64,000 nt of DNA from Acinetobacter brisouii CIP 110357 (lineage in GTDB: Bacteria; Pseudomonadota; Gammaproteobacteria; Pseudomonadales; Moraxellaceae): positions 1,020,800-1,084,799 of the forward strand of contig NZ_KI530762.1 of assembly GCF_000488275.1 (NCBI RefSeq). The letters are read 5' to 3'. The notes under the pieces are model-generated. The model did not search any database, was not told the origin of the DNA, and was given only the letters and a program-made list of their open reading frames with translations. Positions 1 through 8,015 of the stretch are shown here, one piece after another. Each line of letters begins with the position of its first letter. The first letter of the stretch is position 1. Made by a program: the position numbers and the translations under genes.

Positions 1-96
1 CACCCATGCCGAAAAAGGGCATAACACCCATGCCGAAAAAGGGCATAACACCCATGCCGAAAAAGGGCATAACACCCATGCCGAAAAAGGGCATAC
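1..96 (+). repeat. Four 24-bp iterons with dyad cores inside the replication gene (candidate prophage origin)
   Basis: There are four perfect tandem copies (1-24, 25-48, 49-72, 73-96; only the last base of copy 4 differs). Each contains the interrupted palindrome ATGCC-GAAAAA-GGGCAT. The array may continue left of the window. Bases 97-165 immediately to the right are A- and purine-rich on the + strand. Iterons with dyad symmetry followed by an A-rich asymmetric stretch inside the initiator gene is the layout of the lambda origin within gene O. Origin function is an inference. Confidence 0.65.
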
Positions 97-487
97 AAAG
101 AAAGAAAGTATTCAGAAAGAAAATTCTAAAGAAAACTTTAAAGAAAGTGAGAGCGCAAATTCTCCTGAATCCATCCTGCAAATCTGGCAACCAAATACCA
201 ATGATTTGAACGCTTGGTTACGCCGTTCAGGTGAAATGGCTTTGACTGAAAACCTGATCGAGCAAGTTCTACTTGAATTCAATCCGTACTACGAATCGAA
301 GTACCGCATGGGGTTGTTATCTGAAAACCAAATGTACTCAAACTTTGTGAAGTGGGTGAAACGCGGTGTGAATTTCAATAGCTCAAAGTCAGCACCCAAA
401 CCAAATTCCCGCAACGTCAACGATGTATGGGGTGAGCCTAAGCAATATGCCCCTGCAAGTGACATCGACACAGAGGGGTATCTATGA
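2..487 (+). CDS. Phage replication initiator, O-like, with DnaT-type C-terminal domain (5' end outside window)
   Basis: The frame is open from base 2 to the TGA at 485-487, so the gene starts left of the window. It begins with four copies of the octapeptide THAEKGHN, then a charged Lys/Glu/Ser linker, then a compact domain from the Trp near base 188 (IWQPNTNDLNAWLRR ... FVKWVKRG) that resembles the DnaT DNA-binding domain found at the C-terminus of phage replication proteins. The missing N-terminus is presumably a winged helix. Its stop overlaps the start of the DnaC-like gene (ATGA), giving the O-P order of lambdoid replication modules. The role, origin binding and delivery of the helicase loader, is inferred from domain and context. 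Confidence 0.7.
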   Translation, partial: THAEKGHNTHAEKGHNTHAEKGHNTHAEKGHTKKESIQKENSKENFKESESANSPESILQIWQPNTNDLNAWLRRSGEMALTENLIEQVLLEFNPYYESKYRMGLLSENQMYSNFVKWVKRGVNFNSSKSAPKPNSRNVNDVWGEPKQYAPASDIDTEGYL

Positions 488-1242
488 ACGCCATGACTTC
501 CTTTGATCAATTCAAGACTGTGCAAGCAGCACAAATTTGCCCGATCCACAAAACCGAAATGATCAAGTTTGGCCCAACAGCCCAATGCAAGGCATGTGCG
601 ATTGAACTTGTAAAGCAAGGCAATATCGAGCATGACGCTGCTGTCAACGAAATGGTTCGTAAAAACCACTTTGCAGGGGCAAAACTTCCTGAGCGCCATG
701 CTGAATGCGGATTCAAGAATTACGCCGTGAATAACCACGGTCAGCAATACGCAAAAGAAACCTGTCTCAAATTCGCAAAATTAATCAATTCAGGATCAGT
801 GGCAAACCTGATCATGGTTGGGCGAACTGGAACAGGGAAAACCCATCTTGCATGCGCCATTGCCCGTAATGTGCTAGATGCTCGTAAATTCGCGAGATAC
901 GTCACTTCTGAGCAAATGGCTACCGACATAGCGGACGCATGGAAAAAAGCCGATGACAGCGAAGCCAGCGCAATCTATCGCTATACAGAGTACGACTTCC
1001 TGATCATTGATGAGTACGGATTGCATGATCAGCATGAAAAACTGCTGCAACTCGTCCACAAAGTGCTCTATGCACGCTATGACGCGAAGAAATCAACCAT
1101 GATTATTTCCAACTGGACGAAAGAGCAATTGCAGCAAAGTTTGGGTGATCGTTTGTGGTCTCGTTTTCAACATGATGGATTAACACTGGTCGAGTGTAAT
1201 TGGGCTGATGCTCGAATTGGTAGCGGAGTGGGTGGGGTATGA
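484..1242 (+). CDS. DnaC-like helicase loader ATPase
   Basis: 252 aa. AAA+ protein of the DnaC/IstB class: Walker A GRTGTGKTH near residues 113-121 and Walker B FLIIDE near 172-177, followed by a sensor-like IISN. An N-terminal Cys cluster (CPIH ... CKAC, residues 19-38) looks like a small zinc ribbon, common in phage loaders. The family loads the replicative helicase DnaB at an origin opened by the initiator. It overlaps the O-like gene by ATGA and the methyltransferase gene by 4 bp, so translation is probably coupled across the replication operon. Confidence 0.85.
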   Translation: MNAMTSFDQFKTVQAAQICPIHKTEMIKFGPTAQCKACAIELVKQGNIEHDAAVNEMVRKNHFAGAKLPERHAECGFKNYAVNNHGQQYAKETCLKFAKLINSGSVANLIMVGRTGTGKTHLACAIARNVLDARKFARYVTSEQMATDIADAWKKADDSEASAIYRYTEYDFLIIDEYGLHDQHEKLLQLVHKVLYARYDAKKSTMIISNWTKEQLQQSLGDRLWSRFQHDGLTLVECNWADARIGSGVGGV

Positions 1243-2711
1243 ACATGAATTTAAACCTTTTCCCACATGAATTGATCATCGATAACTTTGCAGGCGGTGG
1301 CGGTACTAGCACAGGTCTTGAGGCTGCTTTCGGTCGACCTGTTGATGTTGCAATTAACCATGATCCAAAAGCCTTGGCGATGCATCGAGCTAATCATCCT
1401 GACACAAAACACTATTGTGAGTCTGTCTGGGATGTTGATCCAATTGAAGTGACTGGCAATCAACCTGTTGGTCTTGTTTGGCTTTCTCCTGACTGCAAGC
1501 ATTTCTCAAAAGCGAAAGGTGGCAAACCGGTTGAAAAGAAAATTCGCGGTCTTGCTTGGGTAGCATTACGCTGGGCGGCGAAAACACGACCTCGCGTCAT
1601 CATGCTTGAGAATGTCGAGGAGTTTAAAACTTGGGGCCGTGCTGCTGAGGATGGTCGTCCATGTCCAAAACACAAAGGCGAAACCTTCAGAAGTTTTGTT
1701 AAGGCGCTACGCTATCAGGGTTATCAGGTTGAATGGCGTGTGCTTGTAGCATGTGACTTCGGTGCACCAACTACACGTAAACGATTTTTTCTGGTTGCTC
1801 GACGTGATGGATTGCCAATTGTTTGGCCTAAAGCAACTCATGGGAAGCCTGAGAGCTTGGAAGTTAAAAAAGGCAAGTTGAAACCATGGCGCACAGCGGC
1901 AGAATGCATTGATTGGTCTATCCCATGCCCAAGTATCTTTGAGCGATCAAAACCACTTGTGGATGCTACATCGCGCCGTTTGGCAAATGGTTTAGTTCGT
2001 TTTGTCATCAATAATCCTGAGCCATTCATTGTTGGTGTTGATAATCAACACATTGCACCAGTAATGACTGAAATTGCGAATACATCAACTCCGCGTTGCA
2101 TGTCAGCAAATGAGCCGCTTCGGACTATATGTGCTCAGGTGAAAGGTGGTCATCATGCTTTGGTTACTGCATTTTTAGCCAAGCATTACACGGGTGCCAC
2201 TGGAAGTGATGTAAAAGAGCCAATCCACACCATTACCGCAAAAGACCATAACGCACTGGTAGCAGCAACCCTGATCAAGCTGAGAAAAGATTGTGTTGGT
2301 CAATCAGTCCAAGATCCGCTGCATACCATCACTGCGGGCGGCGGGCATTTTGCAGCGGTATATGCATTCTTAACAGCATTTTATGGAAACGAGAAAGACG
2401 GCAATAGCTTGGCTACTCCGCTTAGAACGATTCCAACCAAAGATCGATTTGGTTTAGTGACCGTAAAAGGCGTGCTACATCAAATTGTTGATATTGGCAT
2501 GCGTATGTTCCAGCCAGTCGAATTGTTCAAAGCACAAGGTTTTCCAAGTACATACATCTTCAGTTACGGCATTGATGAGCATGGAAACACGATAAAGCTA
2601 ACCAAAACTGAGCAAGGTCGCATGGTTGGTAATTCAGTTCCACCGCAATTATCAGAAGCACTTGTACGTGCCAATTTCAGCCATGAAAGCAAATACCAGG
2701 GGGCAGCATGA
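1239..2711 (+). CDS. DNA (cytosine-5) methyltransferase, phage orphan type
   Basis: 490 aa. C5-methyltransferase motifs are in order: motif I FAGGGGTSTGLEAAFG (about residues 17-32), a motif IV variant SPDCKHFSKAKG with the catalytic Cys (about 84-95), motif VI ENVEEF (about 124-129), motif VIII TTRKRFFLVARR, and motif X GNSVPPQLSEAL near the C-terminus. Motif IV has PDC rather than the usual PPC. The stretch before motif X contains about four degenerate repeats of the form PLxTIxA....ALV.A.L in the target-recognition region. No restriction endonuclease is adjacent, so protection of phage DNA from host restriction is the likely role. The ATG at 1239 overlaps the upstream stop; 1245 is also possible. 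Confidence 0.9.
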   Translation: MNMNLNLFPHELIIDNFAGGGGTSTGLEAAFGRPVDVAINHDPKALAMHRANHPDTKHYCESVWDVDPIEVTGNQPVGLVWLSPDCKHFSKAKGGKPVEKKIRGLAWVALRWAAKTRPRVIMLENVEEFKTWGRAAEDGRPCPKHKGETFRSFVKALRYQGYQVEWRVLVACDFGAPTTRKRFFLVARRDGLPIVWPKATHGKPESLEVKKGKLKPWRTAAECIDWSIPCPSIFERSKPLVDATSRRLANGLVRFVINNPEPFIVGVDNQHIAPVMTEIANTSTPRCMSANEPLRTICAQVKGGHHALVTAFLAKHYTGATGSDVKEPIHTITAKDHNALVAATLIKLRKDCVGQSVQDPLHTITAGGGHFAAVYAFLTAFYGNEKDGNSLATPLRTIPTKDRFGLVTVKGVLHQIVDIGMRMFQPVELFKAQGFPSTYIFSYGIDEHGNTIKLTKTEQGRMVGNSVPPQLSEALVRANFSHESKYQGAA

Positions 2712-3259
2712 TCTACATTTCAGAACAAATCAAAGAAGCGCTTAAAACACTGGCTGAAATTAAACGCCGTCCTCCTTATGAGCTTTGCATCGTGAAGTCT
2801 GTGCTTAACGCTTATCGCAATAATGAGCATCACAGTTTGAAAGCTGAGCTTGATGTGGTGCTTCAGCAGAAGTTTCCGAGATTAAATCGACCTAAGGAAA
2901 TCATTATCGTACGTGAAAAACCTGCAATGGCAACCGATGAGCAGTATCAGGAATTTGTTGAAGCGGCACGTGCATTCACTGGCGCAATGAAGTTCATGGC
3001 AACACTTGCGAGAATCAATGCAACTACGGTTTCACTGATTGCAAATCGTGGGTTTATGCGAGTGCATGAATATCAGCAATTTCAACCGCATTTCGCGGCT
3101 GTGTTTGCTGAGCAGGCTAGACATTTGCAGCCTAAGCCTAAGGCAGAGTCGAAACCAAGAGTTAAGAAACCGAAGAACAACAACGGGCAGAAAGTCATGC
3201 GTCAGATTATGAGCGCATCTGTGGCTGAAGCGCGGAATAGAAAGGGGGTGGCGGCGTGA
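2708..3259 (+). CDS. Phage protein of unknown function
   Basis: 183 aa, not recognised. The N-terminal half is predicted helical, and the C-terminal third is a basic Lys/Pro/Asn-rich tail (about residues 137-165, KPKAESKPRVKKPK) that suggests nucleic acid contact. It overlaps both neighbours by 4 bp in the replication operon, between the methyltransferase and small genes leading to rusA. A role in DNA metabolism is only inferred from position and charge. Confidence 0.6.
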   Translation: MIYISEQIKEALKTLAEIKRRPPYELCIVKSVLNAYRNNEHHSLKAELDVVLQQKFPRLNRPKEIIIVREKPAMATDEQYQEFVEAARAFTGAMKFMATLARINATTVSLIANRGFMRVHEYQQFQPHFAAVFAEQARHLQPKPKAESKPRVKKPKNNNGQKVMRQIMSASVAEARNRKGVAA

Positions 3260-3606
3260 GCTTAATCGAACAATTGGGTGGGTATGAGAAGGCTAAAGAA
3301 GAATTAAATTGGATTAAAACATACATGTGGGCATCTAAAGAAATGTGGATGTTGGAGAAAGAGCTTCTTAAATACCGCCGTGAGCATGTGATTTATGAGG
3401 TTAATGATCAAGTGGTTTTGATCAATAAGCCCGACTTATCAAAATCTCTACATAGGGTTTTGGCTGTTCATGCTCCAACAACTATTCATGTTTGTCCTAT
3501 AAATCAGGTCAGTGGAAATGATCTATTGATTCTTGGTTTTAATGCAAGTCCATTCTATTTGAGACATGCCTCCGATGAAGAATTTAAAGCGGGGCATCGA
3601 CTATGA
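3256..3606 (+). CDS. Phage protein of unknown function (GTG start)
   Basis: 116 aa. The GTG at 3256 overlaps the upstream TGA; there is no nearby in-frame ATG that would keep the conserved-looking N-terminus. The N-terminal 40 residues are Trp- and Lys-rich and probably helical (YMWASKEMWMLEKELLKYRRE); the rest looks beta-rich. No known domain recognised. Its stop overlaps the start of the 34-aa membrane peptide gene, and the gene at 34179 occupies the equivalent slot in the second element without obvious sequence similarity. Confidence 0.55.
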   Translation: MSLIEQLGGYEKAKEELNWIKTYMWASKEMWMLEKELLKYRREHVIYEVNDQVVLINKPDLSKSLHRVLAVHAPTTIHVCPINQVSGNDLLILGFNASPFYLRHASDEEFKAGHRL

Positions 3607-3707
3607 CCCCACGCGACTTTCTAATTTTTATGATCCTTTTAATTGCCTTCTGCCTTTTGGCAGGGGCATCTGGTTACAGCACAAATCATGCTTTGGGGTG
3701 GTTATAA
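3603..3707 (+). CDS. 34-aa single-pass membrane peptide (copy 1)
   Basis: Small ORF starting MTPRDFLIFMILL, with a hydrophobic segment at about residues 7-22 and the tail YSTNHALGWL. Its ATG overlaps the previous stop, and rusA begins at the base after its TAA, so it fills the gap exactly. A homologue of the same 34-aa length is encoded at 34604-34708 in the other mobile element with nearly the same start (MTPRDFLI) and end (YSTNHALG.L). That conservation in two unrelated contexts supports translation. Function unknown. Confidence 0.65.
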   Translation: MTPRDFLIFMILLIAFCLLAGASGYSTNHALGWL

Positions 3708-4205
3708 ATGCGAATGACTGAACAACAGCTACAAGAGCATTTAAAACGCCACGGAATCAAGCGCCATTTGGCGCTAGATCAACAAAAACAGAAAAGTGAA
3801 GCTGCCATACATGCGAAGCTAAAAAAAGCGAATACGGAGGATTTAGAGCGTAATTCAGAAATTATTTTAAGTTGTGAAATTGGAATGATTCCACCGTCAG
3901 TAAATCATTATTGGGTAACCAGTGGTAAGCGCCGTTTTTTAAGTGACCGTGCACGAGATTTTCATGATCTTGTGCGCGTCATTGTTCCAGCCCATCAAAC
4001 AAAAGAAAGACTCAAATTAGAAGTGACTTTTCATTTCCCTGATCGTCAGTGTCGGGACATTGATAATTACCTGAAAGCGACTATCGATAGCTTGGTGAAG
4101 TGCGGCTTATGTGTTGACGATGAGCAGTTCGATGTACTTGTTGTGAAACGTGGAAACATCGTCAAAGGCGGTTTAATTCGATTGATAGTGAGTGAATTAG
4201 AATAA
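3708..4205 (+). CDS. rusA: RusA-family Holliday junction resolvase
   Basis: 165 aa. The RusA domain occupies about residues 55-165: PPSVNHYW, then RDIDNYLKATIDSLVKCGL and VDDEQF, which hold the clustered acidic residues that bind metal in RusA. The family cleaves Holliday junctions and is usual near the end of lambdoid replication or ninR-like clusters. The N-terminal 50 residues are a Lys/Gln-rich extension absent from short RusA proteins. The gene follows the 34-aa gene without a gap and shares bases with the next ATG. Confidence 0.85.
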   Translation: MRMTEQQLQEHLKRHGIKRHLALDQQKQKSEAAIHAKLKKANTEDLERNSEIILSCEIGMIPPSVNHYWVTSGKRRFLSDRARDFHDLVRVIVPAHQTKERLKLEVTFHFPDRQCRDIDNYLKATIDSLVKCGLCVDDEQFDVLVVKRGNIVKGGLIRLIVSELE

Positions 4206-4699
4206 TGGGAGCATATGTGATGAATCAGGATTTAAGTGTTGATAATACTGTGCTTTTTGAGTCTCCTCGCGCGCGCGCGCGTTTTGTCTCAGCAAAAGAG
4301 CAAGCCAAAGATTTTATTAAGAAAAAACGTAAATACCGCCGTCCTGATTTTCCTCGCATGATTCTGGACTTGCGTAACCTTGGTTGGTCTCATGAAAAAA
4401 TCGCTTTTGTGCTTGATGTGAAAAACAGCAGCACTGTTTCAGCATGGGCAACTGGATCAAAACCATTCTTTGAACACGGCGAACAATTCATTGAGCTGTG
4501 GAGAGATCAAACCAAAGTTGATCGTGTGCCGCGTATTGGTGAATTAGATTATCACTATGAAATCGGTCAGCTTGGGCTTGGTATTCCACGCAATCAGATT
4601 TACTTCTATCCACACCCAACACGCGCAGAAGTAGCAACCGAGCAGCTACATGTGACACTTGATACTTTTGCAGAGCAGATCGGTTTGAGTTTTGATTAA
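4205..4699 (+). CDS. Helix-turn-helix phage protein in the Q-antiterminator position
   Basis: 164 aa with a likely HTH at about residues 49-80 (MILDLRNLGWSHEKIAFVLDV..SSTVSAWATG). It is the last gene before the virion region, where lambdoid phages encode the late regulator Q, but I see no Q signature, so late-gene activation is only positional inference. The start could be 4205 (overlaps rusA stop) or 4220 (ATGAATCAG). Codons for PRARAR form a (CG)7 run at 4268-4281. Confidence 0.55.
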   Translation: MGAYVMNQDLSVDNTVLFESPRARARFVSAKEQAKDFIKKKRKYRRPDFPRMILDLRNLGWSHEKIAFVLDVKNSSTVSAWATGSKPFFEHGEQFIELWRDQTKVDRVPRIGELDYHYEIGQLGLGIPRNQIYFYPHPTRAEVATEQLHVTLDTFAEQIGLSFD

Positions 4700-4700
4700 T

Positions 4701-4764
4701 CACCCAACAAACCACAATCTTAAATATCAAACACTAGCCCTATTCAACCGAGTAGGGCTTTTTT
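4701..4764 (+). terminator. C/A-rich motif plus terminator hairpin abutting the next start
   Basis: Directly after the stop codon is CACCCAACAAACCACAA (4701-4717). A hairpin follows with arms AGCCCTA (4736-4742) and TAGGGCT (4753-4759) and a T run to 4764. The ATG of the next gene is at 4765, so the AGGG of the 3' arm is the only Shine-Dalgarno candidate. The same arrangement recurs at 10475, 22408 and 25854. Confidence 0.75.
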
Positions 4765-5043
4765 ATGGCACGTACAGTACGCACACCAGGCGCAACAGAA
4801 GAACCAACCGAAGAAGCGAAAGAACCTGTTGCCACTGAGCAAGAAAACGAACCAATGGTTGGTGAACAGGTGTCTCATTCAGGCGAAACAGAAGACTTTA
4901 TGCCTGCTTGGGCTGTTGCAATTCTGGATGGTCAGAAACGCATTGAAAACAAGCTTGATGCACTTGCAGCAGAAGCGGGCTTAAAAATCACTAAGCCACC
5001 GCGTTTCAAGTTTGATCCAGCAAAAGGTCATGTAATGGAGTAA
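4765..5043 (+). CDS. Acidic phage protein at the start of the virion operon, unknown function
   Basis: 92 aa. The N-terminal 45 residues are Glu/Thr/Pro-rich and probably disordered; the second half contains WAVAILDGQKRIENKLDALAAEAG, a short helix likely to self-associate, and a basic end. It lies directly behind a terminator and before a small Ala-rich protein and the portal gene. No domain recognised. Confidence 0.6.
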   Translation: MARTVRTPGATEEPTEEAKEPVATEQENEPMVGEQVSHSGETEDFMPAWAVAILDGQKRIENKLDALAAEAGLKITKPPRFKFDPAKGHVME

Positions 5044-5048
5044 TCGCA

Positions 5049-5240
5049 ATGTGTGGTGGAAAAGTAGCTAAAACCGATCCTGAAGCAGAAGCTCAAGCAG
5101 CAGCCGATAAAGCAGCCGCAGAAGCAAACAAGAAGAAGGCTTTACGCAATAGTGCAAAGCAGGGAAGTTTGCTTGCAAGTGCAGCAGATACAAGCAATGC
5201 AGCTACCAGTGGCGCTAAAACAACATTAGGCGGTGGTTAA
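5049..5240 (+). CDS. Small Ala-rich phage protein upstream of portal
   Basis: 63 aa beginning MCGGKVAKTD, with an Ala/Glu/Lys helix and a C-terminal KTTLGGG. Small MCGG-type Ala/Gly-rich proteins occur next to portal genes in podoviruses and are presumed virion components; this link is from memory of gene order, not a defined domain. It is separated from the portal ATG by a single base. Confidence 0.55.
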   Translation: MCGGKVAKTDPEAEAQAAADKAAAEANKKKALRNSAKQGSLLASAADTSNAATSGAKTTLGGG

Positions 5241-5241
5241 T

Positions 5242-6912
5242 ATGGATTTGGCTCAGCAATTATGTTCACGGCTTGGACAGATGAAGCTAAGCCGTTCTAT
5301 TTATGAGTCGCATTGGAGTGATTGTTACAAGTACGGCGCACCTGAGCGCCAACAATCATTTTCTACAACTCAAAGCCAAAAATCGCAGCGTGAGCAGGAA
5401 CGTGCGGAACTGGTCGATTCTACAGCAGCAGAGTCGATCCAGTTACTTGTATCAATGATCATGTCAGGTGTAACGCCTGCAAATACCATTTGGTTTCAAG
5501 CCACACCTGATGGCATGGATGATATTTCACATATAACCGATGGTGAACGCTGGCTTGAAGAAGTCTGTCAATTCATGTGGCGCAATATTCATGCAGCCAA
5601 TTTTGACAGTGAAGCATTTGAAACCATCACCGATGTTTCTGTTGCAGGCTGGGGAATCTTATACACGGACATTAACCACAAGGAGGGCGGTGGTTATGTG
5701 TTTGAGTCATGGTCGATTGGTAGCTGCTGGATTGCATCAAGTCACCCGAATGGGTTGATTGATACGATTTACCGAGAACATGAAATGACAGCTTTGGCGA
5801 TGGTCAATACATACGGTGAAAGTAAGTGCAGCACGGACGTTGTTAATGCCGCAACTGTAGAGCCTGACCGCCGTTTTAAAGTGCTGCATGTCATTCAGCC
5901 ACGCAAAACCAAAGGCGCAGGACAGCTTAATACCGATATGCCATTTGCTTCTTATCATATTGATGTAAGTAACAAAATCATGATGAAAGAGTCAGGCTAT
6001 CAGGAATTTCCGTGTTCGGTACCACGATTGCGCCGTCTGCCTAATTCTGTCTATGGCAACGGTCAAATGTCAGTGGCTTTGCCAGATGCAAAAACCTGTA
6101 ATGAATTGATGCGTCAAACCTTACGTGCAGCAGATATGCAGATTTGTGGCATGTGGATTGCCGAAGATGACGGGGTTTTAAATCCGTACACCGTGAAAGT
6201 AGGTCCACGCAAAGTCATTGTGGCTAACAGCATTGATTCAATGAAACGCCTTGATGATGGGGTGAATTTCCAAATCTCGGAATACTTGCTGAACACATTG
6301 CAAAACGGCATTCGTAAGAAGCTCATGGCTGATTCATTGCCGCCAGTGGGACAGAAGCAGATGACAGCAACCGAGATCAATACACGTGTCGAAATCATTC
6401 GGCAGATGCTTGGGCCATTGTATGGACGTTTGCAATCTGAATTCTTATTGCCGCTTTTAGATCGTTGTTTTGGTCTTGCTTTGCGTTCTGGTGCGCTTGG
6501 ACAGCCACCAAAAGAGCTTTGGGGTGCAAACCTATCATTCAAGTTTATTTCGCCTATGGCGCGCTCTCAGCGCCTAAATGAGGTGGTAGCAACTGAGCAG
6601 TTCATTGCATCACTGGCAAATATGGCAGGAGTAGATAAAACCGTTCTTGATGTCGTGAATTTTGATGCAGCGGCAAACGTAGTCGGCAAAGGTCGTGGTG
6701 TACCGCAGTCAATCATGCGTACAGATGAAGAAGTTCAGCAGTTACGTGATGAGCGTCAGAAAGCCATGCAGGAACAACAGCAACAAGCCATGCAGCAGCA
6801 GGCAGCACAGGCAGTGACGGGTGCAGCAGCTAAAGGACTTGAAAATACTTTAACCAAAGACCCAAGCGCTATGGACGATATTGGCGGAATGGCAAGCGAG
6901 GTGATGCAGTGA
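5242..6912 (+). CDS. Portal (head-tail connector) protein, T7 gp8-like
   Basis: 556 aa. The sequence (QLCSRLGQMKLSRSIYESHWSDCYKYGAPERQ ... TAAESIQLLVSMIMSGVTPANTIW, written here as separate parts) matches the head-tail connector family of T7-like and BPP-1-like podoviruses. Twelve copies form the ring at the capsid vertex through which DNA enters and leaves. The C-terminus is Gln-rich (about residues 510-535). I prefer the ATG at 5242, one base after the upstream stop and behind GGCGGTGG, over the GTG at 5233. Confidence 0.9.
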   Translation: MDLAQQLCSRLGQMKLSRSIYESHWSDCYKYGAPERQQSFSTTQSQKSQREQERAELVDSTAAESIQLLVSMIMSGVTPANTIWFQATPDGMDDISHITDGERWLEEVCQFMWRNIHAANFDSEAFETITDVSVAGWGILYTDINHKEGGGYVFESWSIGSCWIASSHPNGLIDTIYREHEMTALAMVNTYGESKCSTDVVNAATVEPDRRFKVLHVIQPRKTKGAGQLNTDMPFASYHIDVSNKIMMKESGYQEFPCSVPRLRRLPNSVYGNGQMSVALPDAKTCNELMRQTLRAADMQICGMWIAEDDGVLNPYTVKVGPRKVIVANSIDSMKRLDDGVNFQISEYLLNTLQNGIRKKLMADSLPPVGQKQMTATEINTRVEIIRQMLGPLYGRLQSEFLLPLLDRCFGLALRSGALGQPPKELWGANLSFKFISPMARSQRLNEVVATEQFIASLANMAGVDKTVLDVVNFDAAANVVGKGRGVPQSIMRTDEEVQQLRDERQKAMQEQQQQAMQQQAAQAVTGAAAKGLENTLTKDPSAMDDIGGMASEVMQ

Positions 6913-7325
6913 TTTTTTTCATTATGGCTTTTGCTTTATTGGCTCTCATTGCATCACTTGGATGGATGCATACAGAGAAGAAATTAAAGGTTGCCCAAGA
7001 AGCAGCCAATAAAACCAATGAAGCTATCAATCAAATTAGTGATGCCGAAGTGCAAGACAAGGCAATCCGCAATCGATACCCACGCAAGCCAACACCTATG
7101 GACTATTACCAGTTATTTGAAGCGCACCCTATTGGGCGTGATGTGATGGATGATCTGGTCAATATTTTTGGCGGTGCAACGTATGTTCGCGGTGGACATG
7201 ATGCAGACCGTGAGACGTGCTTTAAGGCTGGAAAGAAATTTGTTGTTGATCACATTTTAATTCAGGTCAGCAAAGCAACTGAAACTAAACAAGATAAATC
7301 TGAGGTAACGATTGATGACAACTGA
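6909..7325 (+). CDS. Bbp19-like phage protein with N-terminal membrane segment
   Basis: 138 aa, GTG start overlapping the portal stop. An N-terminal hydrophobic stretch (residues 1-19) is followed by a coiled linker and then a small domain, YYQLFEAHPIGRDVMDDL ... YVRGGHDADRETCFKAGKKF, like the Bbp19 family of BPP-1-type podoviruses, which sits between portal and scaffold genes. Exact role is not established. The membrane-like N-terminus is unusual for a head protein; a start at 6924 would shorten it. Confidence 0.6.
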   Translation: MIFFIMAFALLALIASLGWMHTEKKLKVAQEAANKTNEAINQISDAEVQDKAIRNRYPRKPTPMDYYQLFEAHPIGRDVMDDLVNIFGGATYVRGGHDADRETCFKAGKKFVVDHILIQVSKATETKQDKSEVTIDDN

Positions 7326-8001
7326 GCAAACAACACCAGAACAAACAGCGACTACAACTGAAACCACTCAAACCGCACCAGGTGCAGATACAAGCCTATT
7401 GGGTGGTCAGGCAGTAGAACAAACTCAGACCGAAGGTAGTCAACAGACAACAACCCAAACTGCTACACCTGAGCCGATCACGGCAGATAGTTACGCCGTG
7501 GCAGACATTGAAGGTTTTAACTTTGATGAGTTTAAGGCCATTGACGAGAACAAGGCGTTTCTTGAACGTGCAGCAGAAGCAGGCATCACCAATGATCAGA
7601 TGAAGTTTGTACTGGGTGAGTACAACCAAATCATTCCAAGTGTCATGGAGCAAATGTCACAACTCCAAACTGATACATGCAAAGAAACACTGCAAGCAGA
7701 ATGGGGTGCAGAAACCCAAGCCAATCTTGGTTTGGCAATGAAAGCAGCACAGGCGGCTGGTCTTTCACCTGACGATATTAACAACCCAACGGTGGGCAAT
7801 AACCCCGCTGTCATCAAGGTTTTGGCTCACTTCGGTAAGCAACTTGGCGAGGATTCATCACTTCAAAATACACAACCAAGTGGTGGAGAAGATATTCAAC
7901 AATTAATGCGTAGTGAAGCGTATAGCAATCCAAAACACCCTGATCATTCACGTGTAACAACACAGGTCAGCCAGTGGTACGCGAAACAGTATCAAGAATA
8001 A
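7315..8001 (+). CDS. Capsid assembly scaffolding protein
   Basis: 228 aa. The N-terminal 60 residues are Thr/Gln/Glu-rich and low complexity; the middle is acidic and helical (EGFNFDEFKAIDENKAFLERAAEAG) with an AEWG segment, and the end is short and basic-aromatic (VSQWYAKQYQE). This composition and the position directly upstream of the capsid gene fit podovirus scaffolds, which guide procapsid assembly and are then lost. The ATG at 7315, behind GAGG, is preferred to the TTG at 7312; it overlaps the end of the previous gene. Confidence 0.8.
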   Translation: MTTEQTTPEQTATTTETTQTAPGADTSLLGGQAVEQTQTEGSQQTTTQTATPEPITADSYAVADIEGFNFDEFKAIDENKAFLERAAEAGITNDQMKFVLGEYNQIIPSVMEQMSQLQTDTCKETLQAEWGAETQANLGLAMKAAQAAGLSPDDINNPTVGNNPAVIKVLAHFGKQLGEDSSLQNTQPSGGEDIQQLMRSEAYSNPKHPDHSRVTTQVSQWYAKQYQE

Positions 8002-8015
8002 GGAGTGATTGAGTT

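Noticed and set aside
1-96. CRISPR-like array
   Set aside because: The units are contiguous 24-bp repeats with no spacers and lie within a coding frame.
6-209. ORF encoding repeated MPKKGITP units
   Set aside because: It is the +1 shadow of the repeat array. The frame that continues into the DnaT-like domain and the ATGA overlap at 484 is open through the same bases, so that one is the gene.
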